A stretch of 64,000 bases of DNA from Halobacillus salinarum (GCF_022919095.1 NZ_CP095073.1:1736001-1800000); one strand, 5' to 3'. Shown: positions 8,173 to 15,910, counted from the first letter of the stretch. Notes: generated from the letters alone by a model not told the origin. Numbers and translations: made by a program.

Positions 8173-9117
8173 TTGCTCAAGCAAATGGAAAAAGCTAAAG
8201 ATAGAATTGCCCGAGTGATCATCGGGAAGGACTTTGAAATTGAACTCCTGTTTACGGCATTGCTTGCCGATGGACATGTGTTATTAGAAAGTGTACCTGG
8301 ATCAGGCAAGACTAAGTTGGCAAAAAGTTTTGCTAAGGTGATCCATGGGGCCTTTAATAGGATTCAATTTACTCCGGATGTCCTTCCTAGTGATGTTACA
8401 GGAATCCAGTACTATAATCCTAAAACCCAGGAATTTCAACTGAGATCTGGTCCGGTTATGACAAACATTCTTTTGGTGGATGAAATAAATCGTGCCACTC
8501 CCAAGACCCAATCGAGTCTGCTTGAGGTGATGGAAGAAAAACAAACGACAGTAGATGGAGATACGCTCCACATTACACCTCCCTTCTGTGTCCTTGCTAC
8601 TCAGAATCCTGTAGAGGGAAGTCAAGGAACATTTCCGCTGCCGGAAGCTCAGCTGGATAGGTTCTTGTTCAAAATTGATATGGGCTATCCTGAGTTAGAG
8701 GAGGAAAAAAGAATATTACAAACCTACAGACAGCATGATCCTTTACAGGAATTAGAGGCTGTTCTTTCGCTAGAGGAGGTATTGCATTTAAAAAAATCTG
8801 TCCAGAATATTACTGTTTCTGAAGCAGCTGTAGATTACCTATTGGCCATCATTCACGAAACAAGGAAAAATGAAGATGTGGAATTAGGGGTAAGCACACG
8901 AGGGGCATTAGCATTAATGAGGGCTTCCCAAGCACAGGCACTGCTCCATGATAGAAACTTTGTCACTCCTCAAGATATAAAAAAATTAGCACCATATGTG
9001 ATTGAACATCGACTTGTCCTCTCGATAGAAGGTACTTTTCGGAAGACGAAGAAACAGGTGCTCGAGGAAATTATGAATGAAGTCCAAGTTCCTGTTGAAG
9101 AAGGCGGTGTTCGATGA
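8173..9117 (+). CDS. yeaC: MoxR-family AAA+ ATPase
   Basis: A 314-residue AAA+ ATPase of the MoxR group, thought to act as a chaperone-like factor together with DUF58 and vWA proteins. Walker A is ESVPGSGKTKL near residues 38-48, Walker B is ILLVDEINRATPK near 99-111, and sensor 1 is CVLATQNP with an EGTFPLPEAQLDRF block typical of the family. The start is TTG, eight bases after AAGGGG. The stop overlaps the next start by four bases, and the order ATPase, DUF58, DUF4129 matches the yeaC-yeaD-yebA arrangement of B. subtilis. Confidence 0.92.
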   Translation: MLKQMEKAKDRIARVIIGKDFEIELLFTALLADGHVLLESVPGSGKTKLAKSFAKVIHGAFNRIQFTPDVLPSDVTGIQYYNPKTQEFQLRSGPVMTNILLVDEINRATPKTQSSLLEVMEEKQTTVDGDTLHITPPFCVLATQNPVEGSQGTFPLPEAQLDRFLFKIDMGYPELEEEKRILQTYRQHDPLQELEAVLSLEEVLHLKKSVQNITVSEAAVDYLLAIIHETRKNEDVELGVSTRGALALMRASQAQALLHDRNFVTPQDIKKLAPYVIEHRLVLSIEGTFRKTKKQVLEEIMNEVQVPVEEGGVR

Positions 9118-10331
9118 CTCAATGGGAAAGTTCATCAAGCTTCAATAATAAGGGGTATGATCTTTTACTGTCCTTGATTGTATTGATGCTCTTTATCACG
9201 TTGATCATCCATCAGCAGCTATTATTAGTACCTGCCGGGATGCTTGCTTCGTTTGGAATAGGAAGCTATGTATATGATCGTGTAGCAGGGAAGAAATTGA
9301 GCATACATAATCGGAAGCAAACCATCCGTCTGTTTCCAGGGGAGCACTCCAAGATTTATTTTCATTTTTTTAACTACTCACATGTTCCAATTCTAAATGG
9401 ACGGTTCAGCTTTATTGCAAATGAAATCGTTCATTTGGATGTAGTCGAAACCAGAGATACTCCAAAAGGAAACAGACACGTGATTCCTTTAGCATTTGCA
9501 AATAAAGGAAAAGCAAAGGTGAAGGTGCCCTTTACGGCCGGTTCCAGAGGGGTTGTAAAATTCAGCAGTTTACACTATCAATTCCCTCAATTATTAAATT
9601 TCTCACAAATTCATTTATTTTTCCTTCCGGACTTTAAAACCCAAATTGTGATTTATCCTTTAATGAAGCCGGTCCATGGTTTGAAAAGGGTTATTCATTT
9701 TGCTTATGGCGAACAATATTACCCATATTCACCTCAGGAAGACTTGTTATCCCCTTACGGTACAAGGGACTATGTCATGGCAGATCCCTTTCATAGAGTC
9801 CACTGGAAAGCTAGTGCAAAAGTTCAGCAACTGCAAACAAAAGTCTATGAAAGAAAAGTTGATAACAGCTGGACTATTATCGTAAATACAGCTGAAAGGA
9901 CTAAGCTTGGCAATCTTCATGTCAGCAATAACCTTGAGAACTTGTTTTCTTATACCGCTTATTTATGCCGATATGCTGAGCATTATAACATCTCCAGGGA
10001 AATCTATATTAATTCAAGACACCCTTTTTCGAAGCCCTATTTTCATAAACCGATAGGAAAAGGCAAAGAAGATATGAAAGCTGCTTTAGAACTGCTGGCA
10101 CGAATTGAAAAAGAACTGCCATTAACCCCTATGGAAAAGCTTCTTCAGCGCTTAATATTGAAGGGGAATATTCAACAAACCGTTATCTTTGTAGGAGAAC
10201 TGGACCCGGAAATTTCCTTGCATCTTCACTATTTGAAAAAAAGTGGGAAAAAGATTTTTCATGTTTTACCTGAAGGGAATGGGGATGAAGCCTTTATATC
10301 GGCGTTAAGTTCATCTAAGGAGGAGGAATAA
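9114..10331 (+). CDS. yeaD: DUF58 domain protein (YeaD-like)
   Basis: A 405-residue membrane-anchored protein. Two close hydrophobic helices occupy about residues 14-50, and a large extramembrane part follows. The DUF58 signature is the LSPYGTRDYVMADPFHRVHWKASAK block near residues 212-236. DUF58 proteins are usually partners of MoxR ATPases; their task is unclear but has been linked to cell-envelope or complex assembly. The gene overlaps the ATPase by four bases and the next gene by one base, so all three are translated as a coupled set. Confidence 0.88.
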   Translation: MTQWESSSSFNNKGYDLLLSLIVLMLFITLIIHQQLLLVPAGMLASFGIGSYVYDRVAGKKLSIHNRKQTIRLFPGEHSKIYFHFFNYSHVPILNGRFSFIANEIVHLDVVETRDTPKGNRHVIPLAFANKGKAKVKVPFTAGSRGVVKFSSLHYQFPQLLNFSQIHLFFLPDFKTQIVIYPLMKPVHGLKRVIHFAYGEQYYPYSPQEDLLSPYGTRDYVMADPFHRVHWKASAKVQQLQTKVYERKVDNSWTIIVNTAERTKLGNLHVSNNLENLFSYTAYLCRYAEHYNISREIYINSRHPFSKPYFHKPIGKGKEDMKAALELLARIEKELPLTPMEKLLQRLILKGNIQQTVIFVGELDPEISLHLHYLKKSGKKIFHVLPEGNGDEAFISALSSSKEEE

Positions 10332-11449
10332 TGGATAGAACGTTTATCGGTACCTCTTTTTATCAATATGCAGGCACACTCCTGATGTACTATTTTTTCT
10401 TATATCCTCTAGCTGTTTCACTGAATGGATTCAATTTACCAGCCTCGTCCTATTTGATAATTATCATCGCCAGTTATTTTCTTTATGGGATCAGTCTGCA
10501 AAAATCCCGTACTTATCTGCCATTTTTATGGACCATTCCCTGTCTATATTTGGCGGGTCTTTGGCTTGGAATAAATGCGGTGCTGCTTCTCTTTGTTGTC
10601 CCTTTTACAGGGTGGAGGTTTGTTATCTATTACAAAAACGACCAATCAAACGATAACAAGCTGCTGCTCATAGTAACTGCAGTGATTGTATTTATTGAAC
10701 TCGTTCTTTATCCAGATCCTGTACTTATTTTCATGGCAGCACTTCAATACGTGGTATTACTAGTAGGGCATCTGTATTCTCATTATGTGTTAACCCCTAA
10801 GCTTATAACAAAAAAGGCAGGTAGTAAGATCGGTGGGTTGGCCGGGGCTGCTATATTCGTGAGCTTTATAGCCATCGTGCTTCTAAAACCGATACGCGTA
10901 CTGTTAGAAGAAGCATGGAGAACGACCGCTTTCAGCCTGTTATTTTTAATGAAAGGTTCTCTAGGAACCTTAGATAAGCTAGGAATGGATTTTTCAAAAG
11001 AATATGAAAATAACGAGGTTAAGGTTTCTTTAGAAGAGGGATGGAAGACAGGGGATATGAGTGTGACGAACGAAGAAAAAATGCAGCAAGTAGCTTCTGC
11101 CTTTGAATGGAGCACCGTCTTGATCATTACAACGTGCGCCATTGTTATCCTTTTCCTGCTTGTCCGGATGAAGAAGCGTTCATTAAATGAGAATCTCTCT
11201 CCAGCTGCAGCTGAGGTTATTCATACTTCCTTTCTTGAAAGCAAAAGTTTCAGTCTAAGTCATAGTCGTCGATCCAAGAAACCTCATGACCGGATACGGG
11301 CAGCCTTTTATGGATTTGAACGATTTGCGTGGAATAAGGGAGTGGGGAGACATGCGAATGAAACTATTGAGGACTGGTTTCATAGAACCGGCCTTCATTC
11401 AGATAGAACTAAACTATACCAGAAAGTGAGGTATGGGAGGAAGGATTGA
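10331..11449 (+). CDS. DUF4129-type membrane protein, short YebA-like, probably frameshifted at its end
   Basis: A 372-residue protein with about six hydrophobic helices in its first 200 residues, one more near 255-277 and a cytosolic C-terminal part with the ERFAWNKGVGRHANETIEDWFHRTG pattern of DUF4129 domains. B. subtilis YebA at this position also carries an extracytoplasmic transglutaminase-like domain; here that domain is absent and only a short charged loop lies between the helices. The reading frame stops after KVRYGRKD, but the next frame continues with a plausible helical tail to 11523, so one base may be missing near 11445. Last gene of the MoxR-DUF58-DUF4129 operon. Confidence 0.75.
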   Translation: MDRTFIGTSFYQYAGTLLMYYFFLYPLAVSLNGFNLPASSYLIIIIASYFLYGISLQKSRTYLPFLWTIPCLYLAGLWLGINAVLLLFVVPFTGWRFVIYYKNDQSNDNKLLLIVTAVIVFIELVLYPDPVLIFMAALQYVVLLVGHLYSHYVLTPKLITKKAGSKIGGLAGAAIFVSFIAIVLLKPIRVLLEEAWRTTAFSLLFLMKGSLGTLDKLGMDFSKEYENNEVKVSLEEGWKTGDMSVTNEEKMQQVASAFEWSTVLIITTCAIVILFLLVRMKKRSLNENLSPAAAEVIHTSFLESKSFSLSHSRRSKKPHDRIRAAFYGFERFAWNKGVGRHANETIEDWFHRTGLHSDRTKLYQKVRYGRKD

Positions 11450-11523
11450 CCCAAAAAGAAGTCCAGCAATTTAAGGAAGACATTCGTCTGTTAAAAGAGC
11501 AGGTGAAACGAAAATCCAAATAA
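11446..11523 (+). pseudogene. Out-of-frame tail of the DUF4129 protein
   Basis: Twenty-five codons starting at TTG encode a charged helix (TQKEVQQFKEDIRLLKEQ). It overlaps the preceding stop by a shifted frame, and adding one T in the GATTGA stretch would fuse it to KVRYGRKD as the natural C-terminal end of a DUF4129 domain. A separate 25-aa gene is possible because a GGGAGGAAGG stretch lies in front, but the fused reading is more likely. Confidence 0.45.
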
Positions 11524-11629
11524 CAATGAAAACATGTTTTGCTAGAAAAGTTTCTAGTTTAGACTCTTCTTTTTCAGGAAACATATTTTGTAGTAACGAT
11601 TTTAATGTGGAAAAGGAGTCGAGTTGATT

Positions 11630-12438
11630 ATGGATATGTATAAAGTAATAAAACAATTAGAAAGCGTACATTTGGAAAAACCGAACCGAGTATTTTCCAT
11701 GTATTTAAACACAGATCCATCTGACCCTGAACAACAAGGGGAGAATGGAAAATACACTTAAAAAACGGATTAAATAATTTTGAAACGTACGTACAGGAAG
11801 ACGGAGATGCTGATGAAAAAAGGAATTTCTGGGCAGTTAAGGAAAAAGTAGAAGATTTCATCGAGCGTAATGAGCAGCATTTTGGTAAGAGTGCCATTCT
11901 TTTTGCTACAGCAGACGATACCGTCTGGTTTGCAGAAAGGTTCCAAATGCCTGTAAAAACAGAATTCTTTTGGGAGGAAACTCCTGCACTTAACCAGCTT
12001 AAAGAAATATACAATGAATTCCCGAAAACCGGGATCATTTTAACCCAAAAGGAACAAATAAAGTTAATTGATGCAGAGTTGGGGACTTTGAATGATACTC
12101 GATTATTTGAGCTGGATCTGGATACACAAAGCTGGAGACTTCACCAAGGTCCGCATGCTGCCCAGCCATCCATGGGTTCAGGAGGGGCAAAATCCTCCAA
12201 AAAAGATGAATTTAAAGAGCGTTTCGAAGCTAACCGATATCGGTGGTACAAAAGTGTTGCACCGAAGCTTGATAAACTTGCCAAAGAATACGGTTGGGAA
12301 CGAATATATCTAGTAGGCGATAAGGAAGAATTAAAAGACCTGCAGGATAATATGAACAAAGAAGCGGATGAAATGATTAATAAAAACCTGCTTGATCACG
12401 AAGAAATGCACGTGATAGACGAAGTAATATTCAATTAA
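11630..12438 (+). pseudogene. baeRF/VLRF1-type release-factor-like protein, frameshifted
   Basis: About 269 codons resembling the bacterial proteins related to archaeo-eukaryotic peptide release factor 1 (baeRF or VLRF1 group), thought to act on stalled or damaged ribosomes. The first part starts MDMYKVIKQLESVHLEKP and reads PNRVFSMYLNTDP, then stops. The second part continues in another frame with the conserved LFELDLDTQSWR and ANRYRWYKSVAPKLDKLAKEYGWERIYLVGD segments. The break is at the GGGG run 11738-11741, where one extra G would restore a single frame. An AAAAGGAG site precedes the ATG. Either a real loss or a consensus error. The family name is from motif memory. Confidence 0.7.
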
Positions 12439-12465
12439 AACCTATGTGCGTGTCCACGCTTTATG

Positions 12466-12493
12466 AAACACCGGAAAATCTCCGGTGTTTTTT
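12466..12493 (+). terminator. Terminator after baeRF-like gene
   Basis: AAACACCGGA pairs with TCCGGTGTTT, followed by T residues. Confidence 0.9.
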
Positions 12494-12519
12494 ATTTACA
12501 ATCATGGATGGGTGGTGGG

Positions 12520-12548
12520 TTGTTTTAAAGATATCACAATAATATGAT
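12520..12548 (+). promoter_or_regulatory. Probable sigma-A promoter of the B12/STAS operon
   Basis: TTGTTT and TATGAT are separated by 17 bases, about 45 bases upstream of the first gene. No sigma-B-like GTTT/GGGTAT pair is visible. Confidence 0.45.
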
Positions 12549-12592
12549 AGAATAGTTTTCAACAAGTTTATTTAGAAATGGAGTTACCCGTG

Positions 12593-12898
12593 ATGTTTAT
12601 CGTAGATTCTACTGTAGTCGTACCTGAGCATAAAGCTGATGATTTAATAGCAATTTATAAAAAGCGTTCCCGTTTAGTCGATGAGGCACCCGGATTCATC
12701 TCTTTTCAATTATTACAAAATGACCGCAAACAGGGTGAACTGACTGTACATTTAGAATGGGAAAACAAAGCATATTATTTGGACTGGGTTCGCAGCAAAC
12801 AATTTAAGGAAATTCATGAGCTGGAAAAAAGGTACCCGGATGAAGAACTGCAAGGGATCGTCCCTAAAGTAACCAAATATGAGGTTGTAGCATTATGA
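12593..12898 (+). CDS. Antibiotic biosynthesis monooxygenase (ABM) domain protein
   Basis: A 101-residue protein with the dimeric ferredoxin-like ABM fold: an N-terminal strand (MFIVDSTVVVPEH), the central PGFISFQLLQND strand, the LTVHLEWENKAYYLDWVRS block and a short C-terminal strand. The family includes heme-degrading HmoA/HmoB-type enzymes and quinone or unknown-substrate monooxygenases; the sequence does not decide between them. I prefer the ATG at 12593 because GGAG lies nine bases before it, rather than the ATG five codons upstream. Its stop overlaps the start of the next gene by four bases, so it is translationally coupled to the B12/STAS genes. Confidence 0.8.
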   Translation: MFIVDSTVVVPEHKADDLIAIYKKRSRLVDEAPGFISFQLLQNDRKQGELTVHLEWENKAYYLDWVRSKQFKEIHELEKRYPDEELQGIVPKVTKYEVVAL

Positions 12899-13260
12899 AA
12901 AAGCTCGAAAAAGATACGTTGGTTCATCAAGTGGTTGAAGAAATCTATGTTGCTTATCCAGAGTTATGGGAGCGGTTCGGAAATAATGGAAGAGAAAGAA
13001 CGGAAGAAGATAATTACCATCATTTAGATCATCTATCTTCCGCATTTGAAATGGAAAGCGCGGATTTCTTTTTAGATTATACAAAATGGCTGAACAATGT
13101 TCTTACTTCAAGAGGAGTAGGGACTGGCTTGATTATAGATAATTATGAAAGAATTATACGGCTTCTGAAAAATGCCACATGGGAAAATGACGAGGAACGA
13201 ACTGCTTTTATTAACTATTTACAAGAGGGGCTTCATACACTACATTCCCTTCAGCGATAA
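12895..13260 (+). CDS. Helical protein of the B12/STAS operon
   Basis: A 121-residue, all-helical, acidic protein with no membrane segment. The pattern YPELWERFG, then DNYHHLDHLSSAFEMESADFF, then DYTKWLNNVLTSRGVGTG recalls helical segments that I remember from cobalamin-binding sensor proteins of other bacteria (HLxYLxxAL, DYxxWLxxLLxxRGV), but I cannot verify this by search. It overlaps the ABM gene by four bases and lies 12 bases before the cobalamin-binding gene. Position and pattern suggest a partner subunit or a split-off helical domain of the B12 sensor. No function is established. Confidence 0.75.
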   Translation: MKKLEKDTLVHQVVEEIYVAYPELWERFGNNGRERTEEDNYHHLDHLSSAFEMESADFFLDYTKWLNNVLTSRGVGTGLIIDNYERIIRLLKNATWENDEERTAFINYLQEGLHTLHSLQR

Positions 13261-13272
13261 GAGGTGATCAAA

Positions 13273-13934
13273 TTGGATCAAAAGCCGCATTTAACGCTGG
13301 CCCAATTCTTTCTGGAAGGAGAAGAGGACTCAGCTTTGGAATATACAAGGGAATTATTAACCTATTCTTCCCGGTTATATGTATACGAAGAAATTATTAC
13401 GTATGCCATGTATTACATCGGGAACTATGGGAAAAAAATAAGATTTCAGTGGCAGATGAACACCTGGCAACCGCTGTGTGTGACTTTATTTTATCGCAGA
13501 TCAAATCGGAAGGATTCCTGCCTGCTAAGAACAACCAATTAAAAAGAAAAGCTCTTTTTTTTGGGGTGGAAGAGGAGCAGCACTATATTGGATTGAAAAT
13601 GGTCTCTGACGCATTTAAAGACCAAGGCTGGAGTGTGCGTTATCTGGGTCCGAGCCTGCCCATCGAACACTCTTTAGTTCAAATAAACAAATTCAGACCT
13701 GACGTTATAGGTTTGTCCGCGGCTTTGAGCTACAGACTCTCAACCATTAAGGATGTGATTACGCGCTTTTCCCGTTTAGAGTGGAAGCCGTTAATAATGG
13801 TCGGCGGCCGAATGGCCAAAAAATTTGACCTCAGCGGAATGGAAGCTGAAAACGTAATCATCGTGAAGGATCTAAACCATTTAAATACGTGGTTTCAACA
13901 GGGAAGGGAAGATATCATGAATGAAACAAGTTGA
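13273..13934 (+). pseudogene. CarH-like adenosylcobalamin-binding sensor domain protein, frameshifted
   Basis: About 221 codons. The N-terminal helical part (LTLAQFFLEGEEDSALEYTRELL) is followed, after one frame change near 13425, by the W-x9-E-H motif (Trp codon 13428, Glu-His codons 13458-13463) that marks the helical cap of CarH-type B12 photoreceptors. A Rossmann-like cobalamin domain follows with E-x-H-x-x-G (codons 13575-13592; His would be the lower cobalt ligand), a GLSAALSYRLS segment and a VGGRM segment. No MerR-type DNA-binding domain is present. One added base between 13420 and 13427 restores one frame. Start TTG at 13273, after GAGGTGAT. The stop overlaps the STAS gene start. Confidence 0.8.
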
Positions 13935-14685
13935 GTTTGAGTTTCCTCTGCCTTACTTTATCATCAATAAAAACTTTACTATTCACTCTTATTCAAGAGA
14001 AGCCGCTCGATTGTTTCAACTTCAGGAAGATTTTTTGCAGATAGTCGACGAAGAAAGCCGGGACAAAGTAAAGGCATGGGTGATCCCGGAAAAAATTCAA
14101 ACGGAAAGAAACCTTGAAGTGCTTCTTAAACCTTTGAATCAGCTGGATCCCTTTGTCGCAGACCTTTATGTAAACTGGACCAATGACCTTTATGCTCAAG
14201 TTGTCGTTGTACCTAAAGATGAACAGGTCAGTAAAGTTGCAAAGTCGCTGGCAAAGCTTCGAACAAGACTGAATGATACAAACTTTGAGTTGCTGGAAGA
14301 AAAAGAAAAGCTTGAAAAAGCGGTTCAGCAAAATAATAAACTCTCTGCTCCTTTTATTGAATTAACATCGACTACAGCTGTCGTCCCTTTATTTGGGGAC
14401 TTAACGTGGGAAAAACTGGACGCTGTGCAGGAGAATCTGCTTGTTGCAGCTCAGCGAAAGGAAAAAGATCGCTTATTGTTTGATTTTACTGCAGTAGGAA
14501 ATATCAAGAAGGATGGAATCCATGTCTTAATTAGTTTGATGACTGCGTTGTTTTATATGGGGACAGAAGTCACTGTAACCGGAATAACTCCTGTCCAGGT
14601 AAAGGAGTTGTATGAAACGAATCTTCCCTCACGGCTTCAATTTATCCATTCTTTAGAATCTGCCATTCAAACCTATTGTACGTAA
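13921..14685 (+). CDS. PAS-like and STAS domain regulatory protein (RsbR-like architecture)
   Basis: A 254-residue cytosolic protein in three parts: an N-terminal PAS-like sensor region (about 1-105, beginning FEFPLPYFIINKNFTIHSYS), a coiled-coil linker (about 108-143) and a STAS domain (about 145-250) with VVPLFGDLTWEKLDAVQENLL, LLFDFTAVGNI and GTEVTVTGITPVQVKEL. RsbR-type stressosome proteins have this layout. The segment equivalent to the first phosphorylated Ser/Thr of RsbR reads NIKKDG, with no Ser or Thr, so RsbT-like phosphorylation at that site looks unlikely. It starts inside the end of the cobalamin-binding gene, which strongly suggests that the two work together. Confidence 0.8.
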   Translation: MKQVEFEFPLPYFIINKNFTIHSYSREAARLFQLQEDFLQIVDEESRDKVKAWVIPEKIQTERNLEVLLKPLNQLDPFVADLYVNWTNDLYAQVVVVPKDEQVSKVAKSLAKLRTRLNDTNFELLEEKEKLEKAVQQNNKLSAPFIELTSTTAVVPLFGDLTWEKLDAVQENLLVAAQRKEKDRLLFDFTAVGNIKKDGIHVLISLMTALFYMGTEVTVTGITPVQVKELYETNLPSRLQFIHSLESAIQTYCT

Positions 14686-14689
14686 CATA

Positions 14690-14726
14690 AAATCCTCTTC
14701 TTTTCCTTTAGAAGAAGGATTTTTTT
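14690..14726 (+). terminator. Terminator after the STAS gene
   Basis: AAATCCTCTTCTT pairs with AGAAGAAGGATTT with small mismatches and is followed by seven T. Confidence 0.85.
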
Positions 14727-15081
14727 ATATCAGGAGTCCAATGACTGCAACACCAAGCAGGGTGATAAGAATGGAGCCGAGTAGATAACCAGCAGCCATA
14801 CCAAGTTTTCCTTGCTTCATAAGGGAAAACGTTTCATAGCTAAATGTAGAATAAGTAGTGTATCCTCCACAAAAACCTGTTCCAAGAAGCAGCCAGAGCC
14901 AATTTGGAAGAACTACTTCCTGATGATAGTGAAAAAGGGCACCCAATAATAAGCCTCCAGTAAAGTTGGCTGCTGCAGTTCCCCAAGGAATAATACTTCT
15001 TTTATTCAACCTGTTGCCTAGCTCAAATCGTGAGATTGCTCCTGCTATCCCTCCGATAAATACACAAAAAGCTGGGATCAT
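14725..15081 (-). CDS. crcB: Fluoride efflux channel CrcB/Fluc, second subunit
   Basis: A 118-residue, four-helix membrane protein of the Fluc family, which exports fluoride as antiparallel dimers. Characteristic elements are GGIAGAISRFELG at the N terminus, the AANFTGG segment with the polar-track asparagine and GGYTTYSTFSYE with the phenylalanine-box region. The ATG at 15081 has a GGGAGGAGA site in front; a GTG ten codons upstream lies inside the preceding gene and is less likely. The start overlaps the stop of the companion crcB gene by four bases, the usual arrangement for heterodimeric channels. Confidence 0.93.
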   Translation of the reverse strand: MIPAFCVFIGGIAGAISRFELGNRLNKRSIIPWGTAAANFTGGLLLGALFHYHQEVVLPNWLWLLLGTGFCGGYTTYSTFSYETFSLMKQGKLGMAAGYLLGSILITLLGVAVIGLLI

Positions 15082-15455
15082 GTAAATCTCCTCCCAGCTG
15101 CAAAGCCGCAAGTTGTCATAACAAGGCCTCCTATAATTGTCGTTCCTAAATAAAGCAATGCGAGTCGATATGATTGGTGGAATAATTCATTGCTATCTAC
15201 AATAAGTGTGGAAAAAGTAGTAAAGGCACCAATTCCCCCTGTCGTGATCGCGGTTTTTATTACAGGAGGGAGAGTAGTATTTTTAGAAAATACTTCATAC
15301 AAAAAGCTTAAAAGAAAGCATCCAATTAAATTAGCGGATAACGTTCCGGATGGGAAGCTTTCTGCGGTTTGCAGAGCATTGGTCAATAAGAATCGCAAAA
15401 GGGCACCTATTCCTCCGCCGATAGCTACGCCCAAATAAACTTCTTTCTTCAACAA
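15078..15455 (-). CDS. crcB: Fluoride efflux channel CrcB/Fluc, first subunit
   Basis: A 125-residue, four-helix membrane protein. GGGIGALLRFLL, LSANLIGCFLL and the GGIGAFTTFSTL block match the Fluc family. It is the first of two overlapping crcB genes; in Gram-positive bacteria such pairs form a heterodimeric fluoride channel. The ATG follows a GGCGGGATTTTG leader with only a moderate ribosome site. I looked for a fluoride riboswitch in the leader between this gene and 15660 and did not see its conserved pseudoknot elements. Confidence 0.92.
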   Translation of the reverse strand: MLKKEVYLGVAIGGGIGALLRFLLTNALQTAESFPSGTLSANLIGCFLLSFLYEVFSKNTTLPPVIKTAITTGGIGAFTTFSTLIVDSNELFHQSYRLALLYLGTTIIGGLVMTTCGFAAGRRFT

Positions 15456-15666
15456 AATCCCGCCTTTTTCAATAATGAGATTATTTTATCATTATTATCT
15501 ATATCTGACTAAAGATGAACATGAAAAATAATCGAAAAACCTCGTTTTTGTCGTTATTTATTCTCCCTTTTGTGGAATAGAAAAGAAAGGGCTCAGACTA
15601 GTCTCATTTAAGACAGTCTGATGCTGGAGTAAAAGTTTGGAACAATAGTGGAAAGGATGTTGAAAA

Positions 15667-15873
15667 ATGGAATTAACACTTGAAGTTAATGGTATGAACG
15701 GAGAAAAGAGTGAAAAACAGGTAAAAGAAACACTTGAGGCTCTTGAAGGAGTTTATGGTGTGGAAATTGATATTAGCAGCAGGAAGGTAAATGTATCCTT
15801 TGATGCAGCATACGTAACCAAAGGACTAATGAAAGAAGCGATTGAATCTCAAGGCTATGAGCCAGTCGGATAA
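15667..15873 (+). CDS. HMA-domain protein lacking the metal-binding cysteines (CopZ-like)
   Basis: A 68-residue protein with the ferredoxin-like heavy-metal-associated fold: the first strand ends in VNGMNGEKSEKQVKETL, then LEGVYGVEIDISSRKVNVSFD and a final SQGYEPVG. In copper chaperones the loop reads GMxCxxC; here the two cysteine positions are Gly12 and Ser15, so normal soft-metal binding should be lost. No copper ATPase or csoR gene lies nearby. The ribosome site is AAAGGATG. It may be a decayed chaperone or a fold reused for another task. Confidence 0.8.
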   Translation: MELTLEVNGMNGEKSEKQVKETLEALEGVYGVEIDISSRKVNVSFDAAYVTKGLMKEAIESQGYEPVG

Positions 15874-15879
15874 TAAAGC

Positions 15880-15907
15880 AAAGCCCGGTGTGGACCACCG
15901 GGCTTTA
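15880..15907. terminator. Bidirectional terminator
   Basis: AAAGCCCGGTG pairs with CACCGGGCTTT; T-rich on both strands, so it serves the HMA gene and the converging coat genes. Confidence 0.85.
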
Positions 15908-15910
15908 CTA

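Noticed and set aside
13264-13542. A separate 92-codon gene in front of the B12 domain
   Set aside because: Its last 35 codons lose all resemblance to a helical sensor, whereas the shifted frame continues the expected W-x9-EH motif. A frameshifted single gene explains it better.
15456-15660. Fluoride riboswitch upstream of the crcB pair
   Set aside because: The conserved GGNGAUGG start and the second-half CCGC and CUGAUGA-type elements are not visible on the minus strand.
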